64,000 nucleotides of DNA from Pseudomonas sp. 21 (GCF_000955805.1 NZ_JYOA01000001.1:313766-377765), one strand, 5' to 3'. Positions 1 through 9,831 are shown, counted from the stretch's first letter. The notes: generated by a model from the letters alone, not told the origin. A program made the numbers and translations.

Positions 1-906
1 TTTCGCCTGGAGAGCGGCGATGTGGTGGGGCTCTACGCCTTGCGTGAAGCGGTAGCAGGTCTACGCGACTGGATCGGGCCGGAAGTCGACCACTCGGAGA
101 GCCTGTCCTTTCCTACCCGCACGGCAGACATCGTACTTACCTCGCGCAGTCTGGCCGGCAAGACTCTGCATCAGATCAAGCGCGAGCTGGTTGGCGCTGA
201 GCGCATGGGCTGCTACATCACCGGACTGACACGCCAGGACCTCGATCTTCCGCTGCTGCCGGATACAGTCCTGCGTCGAGGCGATGTCATCTCCCTTGTT
301 GGCCGCCGCGCCAGCGTGGAAGCCCTGGCCGCTCAGATCGGCCGAATCAGGGAGACCAGTTACAAGAGCGACATTGCCGTCCACACCCTGGGGCTGGTGT
401 TCGGTTCGCTGGCGGGCATGCTTTCCACCCACATCGGCATGATTCCAGTGGAGCTGGGAATTGGTGGCGGTGTCCTGCTCACCGGTTTGCTGATTGGCTG
501 GTTCAACTCTCGCCATCCCGAGCGCGGCAATCTCCCCCCTGCCGCACAATGGGCCTTCTCTGAGTTCGGCCTCACAGCCTTTGGCGCGGTGGTTGGTCTG
601 CTGGCCGGCCCAGCGGCGCTGGTGGCGATCCGCGACCAAGGTCTGGCGCTGGTCATTTCAGGCGCATTCGTGACCATCGTTCCGCCGCTGGTGACGCTCT
701 ATGTCGGACACTACCTGCTGCGCCTGCACCCTTTGATCCTGCTTGGTGCGCTGGCGGGAGCCCAGACCGAGGCGGCATCGATGAACAAGATCATCGAGCA
801 ATCCGGGAGTAACACGCCCGTAATCGGATTCACCGTCTGCTACGCCATTTCCAATGTCCTTCTGGCCGTGTGCGGCCCGATCATCGTTACGGTCATGACA
901 GGCTAG
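1..906 (+). CDS. AspT/YidE/YbjL-type antiporter, C-terminal part (partial)
   Basis: The reading frame is open from the first base, so the gene begins upstream and only its last 301 residues are visible. The visible part starts inside a soluble TrkA-C-like region (motifs LAGKTLHQIK and LRRGDVISLVGRR) and continues into about five or six membrane segments rich in Gly and Ala (IPVELGIGGGVLLTGLLIGW, FGLTAFGAVVGLLAGPAAL). This order, TrkA-C domain followed by the second half of the duplicated membrane domain, is that of the aspartate:alanine exchanger family. Such proteins swap carboxylates or amino acids across the inner membrane. The substrate cannot be read from sequence. It ends 42 bases before the stop of the convergent MscS gene. 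Confidence 0.8.
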   Translation, partial: FRLESGDVVGLYALREAVAGLRDWIGPEVDHSESLSFPTRTADIVLTSRSLAGKTLHQIKRELVGAERMGCYITGLTRQDLDLPLLPDTVLRRGDVISLVGRRASVEALAAQIGRIRETSYKSDIAVHTLGLVFGSLAGMLSTHIGMIPVELGIGGGVLLTGLLIGWFNSRHPERGNLPPAAQWAFSEFGLTAFGAVVGLLAGPAALVAIRDQGLALVISGAFVTIVPPLVTLYVGHYLLRLHPLILLGALAGAQTEAASMNKIIEQSGSNTPVIGFTVCYAISNVLLAVCGPIIVTVMTG

Positions 907-948
907 GCGGTTCGTATCGGATAACGACGCGCCGTCCCTTCATCCACT

Positions 949-2610
949 CTAGGAAGCCGGCGAGTCGATATCATCGACGTCTGCCGCCGGGCGACTGGCC
1001 GGCGAGCTGTACCAGTTCTCCGGGCGCACCACCTTCTCCGCGGCAGGATCTCCCAGGTAGTGCGGCGACATGATCTGCACGCCGTATTCATTGAACACAT
1101 CCTGGATGTGGGCATGCAGCAGGCTCAGCAGTTGCGCCCGTGGACGCGGCTCGCTGGGGATGGCTTGGGCGACCAGTCGGTATTCGGGATAGAAATCCGA
1201 CAGGGCCGTCTGGAACACGCAAGGCGGTGGAACCTGCAAGATGCCATCCGTGCGCCGGGCGGCCTCGACAAGCATCGCTTCCACCTGACGCCAGGGCGTG
1301 TCGTAGCCGATGGTGACCACGGTGTCGACGACGTAACCCTGCCCCTGGACTATCCGTGAGTAATTCTTGGTGACCGATCCGGTAATCATCGAGTTCGGCA
1401 GCGTCAGTACCTCTCCAAGGCCAGTGCGGATAGTGGTGTTGAACATACCGACTTCCGTCACCGTGCCCTCGTGGTCGCCAATGCGCACGAACTCCCCGGC
1501 ACGCAGCGTCCGCGAGTAGGTCAGGATCAGGCCGGAGGCAGCCTGCCCCACGACGCTGGAAGCCCCCAGCGAGATCATGAGGCCCACGAGCACCGAAAGC
1601 CCCTTGAACGCCTCGGTACCCGAGCCAGGTAGATAGGGATAGGCCATCACAACGGCGAACAGCCAGATGGCCAGCGAGGTCAGGCGCGTCGTGGGCTGCA
1701 GGGTTTCCTGGGTCAACCAGCGAATGGTGCCGGGCCGAGCCAGTCGCTCCAGCAGCCTTTTGCTGAATCCGCTGATGCCCCGGGCGATGAAGAAGATCAT
1801 CACGGCGACCGCAATGCCCGGTATCGCGCTGACGATCCCGCTGAGCAGGTAATCCAGCAGCCGGAACAGGTAGACGTCGAGGCTTTCCCCCCAGGGCCGG
1901 GTATAGGGGAACTGTGACAGCACGTAGCTGAGCCACTCATAGCTCAGCAGAAACACGACTGCCCAGAAGAACAGCCAGATCAGTCGGTCCGCCAGGTAGT
2001 ACAGGTACTGCATGTCGAACAGCTGAAGTTGCCCGAACCTGATCTGTCGGGCCCGCTCGCGCATCAATTGAGGCAGCCGCCCACGCAGCTTGCGCCTGAG
2101 GAAATGCACCAGTCTCAGCAGCAGTACGTACAGGACGGTGGCAACGGCCGAGTAGCCCAGGGCCTTGAGCAGGAATCGAAGGCTGCGAGCCTGGCCGGTC
2201 TCCTCCACCACCACCTTGAGATTCGCGGCAGCCCGTGCTGCGGCCTCCTGCACGGAACCCTCCGGCGAATCGACGTCCAGTGGCGAAACGATAAAGGCAC
2301 GCCGGCCGCCCAGCAGCACCATGTAGCTGTGGAGGATGGGGGCAGTGCTGACTTGCAGGTCGTCAGTCCCTTGCAGCACATCCTCGATCACTGCCTTGGC
2401 CCGTTGCTGCCGGCCCGCCGGCGTCTCGCCCAGCAAGGTCGCGCGGAACACGACGATGCTGCGGTTGGCAATCTTCAACTCCACGGGGTCAGCGGCGACG
2501 CCCTCGGTTGCATCGGTGCCCGCCGCAGGTTCGGCGCTGACCGCAGCCGCACAGACCAACCCCAACACAACGAGCACCAAACTGAGCCTTGCGCCGATCC
2601 AACACCCCAT
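949..2610 (-). CDS. MscS-family mechanosensitive channel with signal peptide
   Basis: This 553-residue inner-membrane channel would open under membrane tension to release solutes during osmotic downshift. The N-terminus has a clear signal peptide (cleavage near VSAEPA), then a periplasmic region of about 130 residues, several membrane segments, and the MscS pore and beta domain with GASSVVGQAASG followed by RIGDHEGTVTEVGMFNT and LTLPNSMI. The frame can be extended to a TTG at 2661, but I choose the ATG at 2610. AAGGAG lies seven bases before it and the signal peptide then begins correctly. It is longer than E. coli MscS (286 residues), as is usual for the periplasmic-domain subfamily. It appears monocistronic. 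Channel family is certain; physiological role is inferred from the family. Confidence 0.88.
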   Translation of the reverse strand: MGCWIGARLSLVLVVLGLVCAAAVSAEPAAGTDATEGVAADPVELKIANRSIVVFRATLLGETPAGRQQRAKAVIEDVLQGTDDLQVSTAPILHSYMVLLGGRRAFIVSPLDVDSPEGSVQEAAARAAANLKVVVEETGQARSLRFLLKALGYSAVATVLYVLLLRLVHFLRRKLRGRLPQLMRERARQIRFGQLQLFDMQYLYYLADRLIWLFFWAVVFLLSYEWLSYVLSQFPYTRPWGESLDVYLFRLLDYLLSGIVSAIPGIAVAVMIFFIARGISGFSKRLLERLARPGTIRWLTQETLQPTTRLTSLAIWLFAVVMAYPYLPGSGTEAFKGLSVLVGLMISLGASSVVGQAASGLILTYSRTLRAGEFVRIGDHEGTVTEVGMFNTTIRTGLGEVLTLPNSMITGSVTKNYSRIVQGQGYVVDTVVTIGYDTPWRQVEAMLVEAARRTDGILQVPPPCVFQTALSDFYPEYRLVAQAIPSEPRPRAQLLSLLHAHIQDVFNEYGVQIMSPHYLGDPAAEKVVRPENWYSSPASRPAADVDDIDSPAS

Positions 2611-2834
2611 CCCATCGCTCCTTGGAAGCACAGCCAACCGGCCGAGAACAAACTGAATCAAGCGTAGTCAGGTTCTGGACGTCCAGGAAACGGAAGCAGG
2701 ATATGTCTTGGGAAGGCCCCGCTGTCTTCGAAGCGGCCGCGGAACGAAGGCAAGGACCTGAAGGCAATCAAATGCGGCGAAGGCGATCCGGGCCCGGCAT
2801 GGAAAACACAGCTCCCGGATCGGTTGCCGTCCAG

Positions 2835-3476
2835 TTACCAGCGCAGCAGTCGTGGCCCGAGCACCGCGCCCAGCCCGGTTGGCAGAAGCATGCCGAGCAA
2901 GTACCAGACGCCCCAGAACGGAATGCCCATCTCGGGACAGTGCAGGCAGTACGCCAATGTCGCCGTGGCTCCCGCCAGCAGCCCGCCGGCAGCGCCGGCA
3001 ATGCGCAGACGGGTTGGCGCAAGGCCGCGCAGCGCCCAGAACACGCTGATGAAAGTCGGCACCGAGAGCAGCGCAATGTTCAGCGGACAGGTGCGCCAGG
3101 TCTTGCCCAGGACCAGGCCGGCGCGGGCTTCGGCGGGCACGCCGGCCAGCTCCACGGCGCCGCCTATCCAGACCAGAAGCACGGGCAGCGCCAGCAGCGC
3201 CCAGGCCGCGCCGCCGCCCACTCCTGGCCGCGCGACGCGGCTGTTCAGCCACAGGGCAAGGGGAGCCAGGCTGCCAGGCAGCGCCACCTTGGCCCAGAAG
3301 AGCGGCGTGCGTGCCACTTCGCCCAGGTCGGGCCGTACGCCGAAGATCGCAGTCATCAGCAGCAGCGCGCCCAAGGTGCCAGCCAGCAAGGCGACGGCGA
3401 AGCGCTTAGCCAGAGCATGACGGTCCACCGCGCCCTCGCCAGCGCTCAGCAGGTCGATCAGTTCATTGGTCTTCAT
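2835..3476 (-). CDS. nrsF: NrsF-type (DUF1109) membrane anti-sigma factor
   Basis: A 213-residue protein with a short cytoplasmic N-terminus ([10 protein letters not shown]) and about six membrane segments, the DUF1109/NrsF architecture. Proteins of this family hold an ECF sigma factor of the SigF type at the inner membrane until metal or oxidative stress is sensed. Cys130 and the Cys177-x-x-Cys180 pair lie in or near periplasmic loops. As I recall, two cysteines at nearly these positions are needed for signalling in the Caulobacter protein. Its start overlaps the end of the sigma gene by 14 bases, so the two are translationally coupled. The pair faces the bufferin operon, the usual SigF target. 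Confidence 0.85.
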   Translation of the reverse strand: MKTNELIDLLSAGEGAVDRHALAKRFAVALLAGTLGALLLMTAIFGVRPDLGEVARTPLFWAKVALPGSLAPLALWLNSRVARPGVGGGAAWALLALPVLLVWIGGAVELAGVPAEARAGLVLGKTWRTCPLNIALLSVPTFISVFWALRGLAPTRLRIAGAAGGLLAGATATLAYCLHCPEMGIPFWGVWYLLGMLLPTGLGAVLGPRLLRW

Positions 3477-4053
3477 CGCTTCGCAACCCTCGAATGATTT
3501 TCGCCAGGGCCTTGAGCCCGCGGTGGATGCCGACCTTTACGGCGGAACTGGAAAGCCCGGTCAGGCTGGCGGTTTCTTCCACCGACAGACCTTCCAGCTT
3601 CACATGGACAATCGGCAGGCGCTGCTTGTCGGGGAGCTGTTGCAGCAGCTTGCCGAGATCGCGGCTGGCCTGTGCAGGCTCGCCATCCTCGGCGGCGAAC
3701 AGCTCTCCCTCGTCATCCGCCAGCGGATCGTGGAGCGCCTCCCGCCGCGCGAAGGCGCGGAAATGGTCCGCCAGCTTGTAACGCGCTATGGCCTGCACCC
3801 AGGCAGTCAATGGCTGATCGGCACGGTAGGTGTGGCGGGCATTGTGTACCGCCAGCAGCACCTCCTGCAGCAGGTCTTCGATCTCGCCGGGGCGCTGGCT
3901 CAGGCGCCGCCCCAGGAAAGCCCGCAGGTGCGTGCCGAGTGCGCCGAGAAACTCACGGTACGCCTGACCATCGCCGTCCATGCCACGCAGCAGCAACGCC
4001 TGCAGCTGCGCCTCGCGCGCGATCAACAGTTCCTGGCTGGTAGTTCGTTGCAT
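3463..4053 (-). CDS. sigF: ECF sigma factor, SigF type
   Basis: A 196-residue group IV sigma factor. Region 2 runs from about residue 30 to 100 ([12 protein letters not shown], then [18 protein letters not shown]) and region 4 from about 133 to 185 ([36 protein letters not shown]). It should direct RNA polymerase to the divergent bufferin promoter and to its own. The ATG at 4053 has an AGGA six bases upstream, but a SigF-type promoter motif runs across this start with its -10 element inside codons 3-4. A transcript from that promoter would need a downstream start: TTG codon 10 at 4026 or ATG codon 25 at 3981. Both leave region 2 intact. Function is strongly supported by family and neighbours; the exact start is uncertain. 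Confidence 0.87.
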   Translation of the reverse strand: MQRTTSQELLIAREAQLQALLLRGMDGDGQAYREFLGALGTHLRAFLGRRLSQRPGEIEDLLQEVLLAVHNARHTYRADQPLTAWVQAIARYKLADHFRAFARREALHDPLADDEGELFAAEDGEPAQASRDLGKLLQQLPDKQRLPIVHVKLEGLSVEETASLTGLSSSAVKVGIHRGLKALAKIIRGLRSDEDQ

Positions 4054-4069
4054 CGGCCGTCCTGGTTAC
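4044..4069 (-). promoter_or_regulatory. Candidate SigF-type promoter in front of the sigma gene (autoregulation)
   Basis: On the minus strand GTAACC (4069-4064) is followed after exactly 16 bases by CGAA (4047-4044). This equals the SigF consensus GTAACC-N16-CGAA that I recall for Caulobacter. The -10 element lies downstream of the ATG at 4053, so either translation starts further in or a second promoter makes the longer form. Confidence 0.7.
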
Positions 4070-4197
4070 ACCCAAGGTGAATTCTTTCCCGGTCCCGCCC
4101 CAGCCTGCTGGCGTGCTGCTGGCCTGCGGAGAAAACAGGCCGTCGTTCAATACGTTAGGGCCACGCCGAAGAATTCTCAAAAAAATTTCGTCGCGCT

Positions 4198-4223
4198 GTA
4201 ACCGGATCAGCTCCCCCGGCGAA
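4198..4223 (+). promoter_or_regulatory. Candidate SigF-type promoter of the bufferin operon
   Basis: GTAACC (4198-4203), a 16-base spacer and CGAA (4220-4223) stand about 60 bases before the bufA start codon. The same motif with identical spacing is found facing the other way in front of the sigma gene. I saw no other match with this spacing among the GTAACC hexamers I checked in the window. Confidence 0.78.
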
Positions 4224-4283
4224 CTACTCATCGAGCCGCCGGAAAGCCTTCCACGGCCCCTCAATCGAACGGGAGACCGCACC

Positions 4284-4571
4284 ATGAAAACCCTGACCCT
4301 CGCCACCGCCGCCATCGCGCTTGCCGCCATCACCGGTAGCGCCCTGGCCGACGACATGAACACCAAGGCCAGCAATGGCGCGGCCATGGAGAAATGCTAC
4401 GGCGTCGCCATGGCCGGCAAGAACGACTGCAAGGCCGGTGCGGGCACCACCTGCGCAGGCAGCGCCAAGAAGGACTACGACGGCATGCACTGGAAGAACG
4501 TCCCGGCCGGCACCTGCACCACGATCAAGACGCCCAATGGCATGGGCTCGCTGACGCCGAGCAAAGCCTGA
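4284..4571 (+). CDS. bufA: Bufferin precursor peptide (DUF2282, BufA1 type)
   Basis: A 95-residue secreted peptide: signal peptide (cleavage after about Ala22, GSALA), then a mature part with four cysteines at 38, 49, 57 and 78 in the contexts EKCYG, KNDCK, TTCAG and GTCTT. This is the DUF2282 pattern. Members of this family are ribosomally made peptides whose cysteines are modified by a DUF692 (MNIO) enzyme and which bind copper in the periplasm (bufferins). I use the ATG at 4284 because the signal peptide starts there; the frame is open further upstream, but that part does not look like protein. bufB follows after 16 bases. The metal specificity here is inferred from the family. Confidence 0.87.
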   Translation: MKTLTLATAAIALAAITGSALADDMNTKASNGAAMEKCYGVAMAGKNDCKAGAGTTCAGSAKKDYDGMHWKNVPAGTCTTIKTPNGMGSLTPSKA

Positions 4572-4587
4572 GCCAAGGCCGCCGACC

Positions 4588-5421
4588 ATGAACGCATTCC
4601 ATCAACCGGGCGCCGGGCTGGGGCTGAAGGGCGAACACTACGCCCAGGCCCTGGCCTGCTCCGCCCAGGGTCTCTGGTTCGAAGTGCATCCGGAGAACTA
4701 CATGGTCGGCGGTCCCCGCCTTGCCTGGCTGGAACGAATCGCCGAACGACACCCGCTGTCGCTGCACGGGGTCTCGCTGTCCCTGGCGGCCGACACGGCA
4801 CCTGACGAGGCACACCTCCGGCACCTGCGCGCGCTGGTCGAGCGCGTGCAACCGCACTTGATTTCCGAGCACCTGGCCTGGTCGACCTGGCGCGGCCAGT
4901 ACCTGCCGGACCTGCTGCCCTTCCCGCGCAGCCATGCGGCCCTGGCGCGCATCACCGAGAACGTCCAGCGCACCCAGGAAGCCCTGGGCCGGCGCATCGC
5001 CATCGAGAACCCCAGTCACTACCTGCGCCTGGAGGGCCACGACTGGGACGAAATCGAATTCCTCACGGAGCTTGCGCTACGCACCGGCTGCGGCCTGCTG
5101 CTGGACGTCAACAACGTGCACGTCAGCTCGCAAAACCTCGGCTTCGATGCGAGGCGCTACCTCGACCGCTTCCCCGCGGCGGCCGTCCTCGAGATCCACC
5201 TGGCCGGATACAGCCACGACGAGGGCGGCGAACTGCTGATCGACTCCCACGATGCGCCGGTCGCCGAGCCCGTCTGGGCACTCTATGAGCACCTGATCCA
5301 GCGCATCGGCCCGAGGCCGACACTGATCGAGCGCGACGACCATCTGCCTGCCTTCGACGAGTTGCTGGCCGAGCGCGAGATCGCGCAGGCGATCCTCAAC
5401 CTGGCAGAGGTGAAACCATGA
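4588..5421 (+). CDS. bufB: DUF692 / MNIO-family peptide-modifying oxidase
   Basis: A 277-residue member of the multinuclear non-heme iron oxidases (DUF692, TIM-barrel fold). Likely iron ligands and active-site motifs are visible in order: [68 protein letters not shown] and LIERDDHLP. In bufferin systems this enzyme oxidises core cysteines of the precursor to heterocycles such as 5-thiooxazole. It sits between the precursor gene and the DUF2063 partner, whose start it overlaps by four bases (ATGA), so the two are co-translated. Length is normal for the family. Confidence 0.9.
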   Translation: MNAFHQPGAGLGLKGEHYAQALACSAQGLWFEVHPENYMVGGPRLAWLERIAERHPLSLHGVSLSLAADTAPDEAHLRHLRALVERVQPHLISEHLAWSTWRGQYLPDLLPFPRSHAALARITENVQRTQEALGRRIAIENPSHYLRLEGHDWDEIEFLTELALRTGCGLLLDVNNVHVSSQNLGFDARRYLDRFPAAAVLEIHLAGYSHDEGGELLIDSHDAPVAEPVWALYEHLIQRIGPRPTLIERDDHLPAFDELLAEREIAQAILNLAEVKP

Positions 5422-6173
5422 AAACCTCACTCGGCACCTTCCAGGATGCCTTCGTCGAAGCGCTCTACCGGCGCCCTGCTCCTGCGCTGCAAGGCGTGAC
5501 CACACAGGCGGCCTTCGAGGTCTATCGCAACACCGTGTTCAAGGGCTGTGTCGACGCACTGTGCGACAACTTCCCAACCGTCGAACGCCTGGTCGGGACG
5601 GACTGGATCCGCGCAGCGGCGGCAATTCACGCCCGCGAGGTTCCCCCGGATGACGCTCGCCTGATCCTTTATGGCGAGAGCTTTGCCGATTTCCTCACGA
5701 CTTTCGAACCCGCACGTGAGCTGCCCTACCTTGGCCCCGTGGCGCGTCTGGACCGACTGTGGACAGAGGCCTTCGTCGCGCCCCAGGAAGCGATGCTGGA
5801 CCTTGCCAGCCTGGCTGGCATGACCGCCTCGGACCTTGCCGCCGGCTACCTGCAACCGCGCGCCTGCGTACGCTGGCGCTGGTTTTCCGAGCAGCCGATC
5901 TACAGCATCTGGCGTTACAACCGCGAGGCCCTGCCGATACCGGAGGAGCTGCCCTGGCAAAGTGAAGGAGCCTTGCTGGTCGGCCATGCCGAGGGCGTTG
6001 CCTGGCACGCGCTGGAAGCTGGGGGCTGCGCCTTCCTCGATGCCTGCGCGAAGGGTAGCGACCTCGGTCAGGCGTCGGCGCTGACACTGCAGGCGCATCC
6101 GGACCTCGACTTCCACGACCTGTTCGGCCGCCTCCTCGGCGCCGGCGTTTTCCGTCCCATCAACCTCGCGTGA
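5418..6173 (+). CDS. bufC: DUF2063-family MNIO partner protein
   Basis: A 251-residue protein with the DUF2063 N-terminal region ([15 protein letters not shown], then [16 protein letters not shown] and [10 protein letters not shown]) followed by a helical C-terminal part. In MNIO clusters this partner recognises the precursor leader and delivers it to the oxidase. The name DNA-binding domain-containing protein seen in databases is probably misleading. It starts inside the bufB stop (ATGA overlap) and ends ten bases before doxX, which supports one operon. Confidence 0.87.
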   Translation: MKTSLGTFQDAFVEALYRRPAPALQGVTTQAAFEVYRNTVFKGCVDALCDNFPTVERLVGTDWIRAAAAIHAREVPPDDARLILYGESFADFLTTFEPARELPYLGPVARLDRLWTEAFVAPQEAMLDLASLAGMTASDLAAGYLQPRACVRWRWFSEQPIYSIWRYNREALPIPEELPWQSEGALLVGHAEGVAWHALEAGGCAFLDACAKGSDLGQASALTLQAHPDLDFHDLFGRLLGAGVFRPINLA

Positions 6174-6182
6174 GGGGCCAAC

Positions 6183-6650
6183 ATGGACATCGCTCGCACT
6201 ACTCCCACCGGCACCGGCCTGCGCCAACGCTGGAATCGTATGGCCGACTTGCTGCAGCAGCTGCTCGGCGACTCGGTTCTCTGCCTGGTAGCGCGCGTCG
6301 GGATTGCCGCAACCTTCTTCCTTTCCGGGCGGACCAAGGTCGAAGGCCTCCTGACCATCACCCCGAGCACCTATGAGCTGTTTCGCACCGAGTACATGCT
6401 GCCGCTGGTGCCTCCGCAGATCGCCGCTCACCTGGCGACCTACGCCGAACACCTCTTCCCACTGCTGCTGGTGCTGGGCCTGTGCACCCGCCTTTCGGCC
6501 CTGGCATTGCTGGGGATGACCACGGTGATCGAGGTATTCGTCTACCCGGATGCCTGGCCCACCCACCTGGTATGGGCAGGCCTGCTGCTGTTGGTGATCG
6601 GACGCGGAGCCGGCAACTGGTCGCTGGATCGCGCCCTGGGGATTCGGTAA
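6183..6650 (+). CDS. DoxX-family membrane protein
   Basis: A 155-residue inner-membrane protein with four hydrophobic segments and the DoxX signature region ([19 protein letters not shown] is close to the family pattern of an early Arg and Lys around FxxxGxxK). It is the last gene of the bufferin operon. DoxX genes often close such operons, and a role in redox balance or quinol turnover in the membrane is suspected but not shown. The start is the ATG at 6183; no strong Shine-Dalgarno is present, consistent with coupling to bufC. Confidence 0.8.
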   Translation: MDIARTTPTGTGLRQRWNRMADLLQQLLGDSVLCLVARVGIAATFFLSGRTKVEGLLTITPSTYELFRTEYMLPLVPPQIAAHLATYAEHLFPLLLVLGLCTRLSALALLGMTTVIEVFVYPDAWPTHLVWAGLLLLVIGRGAGNWSLDRALGIR

Positions 6651-6708
6651 TACAGCGTCCGCCAGCGGCCATCAGCGGCCATCAGCGGACGTTCGAATGC
6701 AACGAGGC

Positions 6709-6756
6709 TTTACCTTACATATGGAAATCCGTATATTCGATTATCCATATGTAAGG
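6709..6756 (+). promoter_or_regulatory. ars promoter overlapped by a 13-bp perfect inverted repeat (ArsR operator)
   Basis: A sigma-70 promoter TTTACC (6709-6714), 17-base spacer, TATATT (6732-6737) is overlapped by a perfect inverted repeat: CCTTACATATGGA at 6713-6725 and TCCATATGTAAGG at 6744-6756, 18 bases apart. An ArsR dimer bound here would cover the promoter. The right arm ends eight bases before the arsR start codon. Confidence 0.82.
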
Positions 6757-6763
6757 TGAAGCC

Positions 6764-7111
6764 ATGATCACTCCACCCGAAGTCTTCAAGAACCTGGCCG
6801 ACGAGACTCGCGCTCGCGCCACCCTGCTCATCGCCAGCCTGGGCGAGCTGTGTGTCTGCGAGCTGATGTGCGCGCTGGACGACAGCCAGCCGAAGATCAG
6901 TCGCCACCTGGCACAACTGCGCAGCAGCGGCCTGCTGCTGGATCGCCGCCAGGGCCAGTGGGTGTATTACCGCCTCAACCCCGAGCTGCCCGCCTGGGTG
7001 CACGACCTGCTGCAGGTCACCCTGCTGGCCAACGAGCAGTGGCTGGCCGACAACACCCTGCGCCTGCAGAACATGGACGGCCGCCCCGTCCGTGACGCCG
7101 CCTGCTGCTGA
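6764..7111 (+). CDS. arsR: Arsenite-responsive repressor ArsR
   Basis: A 115-residue winged-helix repressor of the ArsR/SmtB family. The recognition helix region contains [11 protein letters not shown], whose CVC pair is the classical arsenite-binding site on helix alpha-3, followed by [18 protein letters not shown] terminal AACC gives two more cysteines. It should sit on the adjoining inverted repeat and release it when As(III) binds. It is the first gene of arsRBCH, with 20 bases before arsB. Confidence 0.93.
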   Translation: MITPPEVFKNLADETRARATLLIASLGELCVCELMCALDDSQPKISRHLAQLRSSGLLLDRRQGQWVYYRLNPELPAWVHDLLQVTLLANEQWLADNTLRLQNMDGRPVRDAACC

Positions 7112-7131
7112 TCCCTTCGAGCGAGTCCTCC

Positions 7132-8415
<1,284 letters not shown>

Positions 8416-8444
8416 CGTCCCGCCCAGAAGCGGAGGAGCCTTCC

Positions 8445-8915
8445 ATGCGAGTCCTGTTCATGTGCACGGCCAACAGCTGCCGCAGCATCCTCTCCGAGGC
8501 GCTGTTCAATCACCTGGCGCCCGAAGGCTTCGAGGCGGTCAGCTCCGGCAGTTTTCCCAAGGGCCGGGTATTGCCCCGCAGCCTCGTAACCCTGGAACAG
8601 GCCGGCATCTCTACCCAAGGCCTGAGCAGCAAGGGCAACGACGCCTTCGAAGGCAACCCGCCGGACATCGTCATCACCGTCTGCGACAAGGCCGCCGGCG
8701 AAGCCTGCCCGGTGTACTTCGGTCCGGCGCTGAAGTCCCACTGGGGGCTGGAAGACCCTTCCGATGTCGTTGGTGACGAGTCGGCAATTGACGCGGCCTT
8801 CCGCGCCACGCTGGCGCGCATCGAGCTGCGCTGCCGGGCCTTCCTCGCCCTGCCCTTCGCCACCCTCGGCCGCGACGAACTCAAGCGCGAGCTGGATCGT
8901 ATCGGCGCTCTTTGA
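8445..8915 (+). CDS. arsC: ArsC arsenate reductase, low-molecular-weight phosphatase type
   Basis: A 156-residue reductase that turns arsenate into arsenite for export by ArsB. The phosphatase loop CTANSCR gives the Cys7-x5-Arg13 nucleophile, and VCDKAAGEAC supplies the two further redox cysteines that place it in the thioredoxin-linked class. The motif GLEDPSD carries the catalytic Asp. The start is the ATG at 8445 after a good GGAGGAG-like site; the longer frame upstream reads into arsB. arsH follows after 12 bases. Confidence 0.93.
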   Translation: MRVLFMCTANSCRSILSEALFNHLAPEGFEAVSSGSFPKGRVLPRSLVTLEQAGISTQGLSSKGNDAFEGNPPDIVITVCDKAAGEACPVYFGPALKSHWGLEDPSDVVGDESAIDAAFRATLARIELRCRAFLALPFATLGRDELKRELDRIGAL

Positions 8916-8927
8916 TCAGGAGGACAC

Positions 8928-9629
8928 ATGTCCGAACAACTGCCCAACCTCGATCTGTCGCTGATCGATCCGCTACCGACCCCCCCCGATGCCAGCGAGC
9001 ACAAACCGCGCATCCTGCTGCTTTACGGATCGACGCGCGAGCGCTCCTTCAGCCGCCTGCTGGTGGAGGAAGCCGCACGGCTGCTGCAGCACTTCGGTGC
9101 CGAGACGCGTATCTTCAATCCCTCGGGCCTGCCGCTGCCGGACGACGTGCCGGTGGAGCATCCGAAGGTGCAGGAGCTGCGTGACCTGGTGCAGTGGTCG
9201 GAGGGCCAGGTCTGGTGCTCGCCGGAACGCCACGGCGCACTCTCGGCGGTGTTCAAGGCACAGATCGACTGGATTCCCCTGGCCCTTGGCGCCGTGCGCC
9301 CGACCCAGGGCAAGACGCTGGCGGTGATGCAGGTCTGCGGCGGCTCGCAGTCGTTCAACGTGGTCAACCAGTTGCGCGTACTTGGCCGCTGGATGCGCAT
9401 GTTCACCATCCCCAACCAGTCCTCGGTACCCAAGGCCTACCTGGAGTTCGACGAGGCGGGCCGGATGAAGCCCTCGGCGTACTACGACCGCGTGGTCGAC
9501 GTCATGGAGGAGCTGGTGAAGTTCACCCTGCTGCTGCGCGATCGCCAGGAGTTCCTGGTGGATCGTTACTCGGAGCGCAAGGAAAGCGCCGAGCAGCTGT
9601 CCGCCCGTGTGAATCAACGCTCGATCTGA
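8928..9629 (+). CDS. arsH: ArsH NADPH-dependent FMN reductase
   Basis: A 233-residue flavodoxin-like protein. [16 protein letters not shown] near residues 30-45 is the FMN phosphate loop, and [20 protein letters not shown] and [17 protein letters not shown] match ArsH. It oxidises trivalent organoarsenicals to the less toxic pentavalent forms using NADPH and oxygen. AGGAGG lies seven bases before the ATG. Its presence extends the operon from inorganic arsenic to methylated arsenic, which fits the arsN remnant that follows. Confidence 0.93.
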   Translation: MSEQLPNLDLSLIDPLPTPPDASEHKPRILLLYGSTRERSFSRLLVEEAARLLQHFGAETRIFNPSGLPLPDDVPVEHPKVQELRDLVQWSEGQVWCSPERHGALSAVFKAQIDWIPLALGAVRPTQGKTLAVMQVCGGSQSFNVVNQLRVLGRWMRMFTIPNQSSVPKAYLEFDEAGRMKPSAYYDRVVDVMEELVKFTLLLRDRQEFLVDRYSERKESAEQLSARVNQRSI

Positions 9630-9636
9630 GGTGATC

Positions 9637-9765
9637 ATGCCCATCGAAACCAGGGAGGCGCGCCCCGAGGATGCGCCAGCAATCCAGGCCATCTATGCAC
9701 CGATCGTGAGTGGAACGGCGATCTCCTTCGAAGAGGTGCCGCCGAATCGGGACATCGCGGGCTGA
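9637..9765 (+). pseudogene. Truncated arsN-like GNAT acetyltransferase remnant
   Basis: Seven bases after arsH, a 42-codon frame reads MPIETREARPEDAPAIQAIY and continues with APIVSGTAISFEEVPP before stopping at GTGACATCGCGGGCTGA-like sequence near 9765. This is the N-terminus of the phosphinothricin/ArsN acetyltransferase type (about 170 residues normally), which detoxifies arsinothricin or related compounds. The acetyl-CoA site and the rest are missing, and I find no continuation in other frames before the next gene's stop at 9832. It is therefore a deletion remnant of the last ars gene. Confidence 0.75.
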
Positions 9766-9831
9766 GCCTCCCGCACACCCAGGCCCGTTCAAGCATCGCC
9801 GGACGAGGCGCAGCCGGGTACCCGGCCCCTC

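Noticed and set aside
6655..6694. Short tandem repeat (AGCGGCCATC twice) flanked by CGTCCGC and GCGGACG as a terminator after doxX
   Set aside because: The flanking arms can pair but no T-run follows and the loop is long; it may still weaken readthrough into ars, but I cannot support a terminator call.
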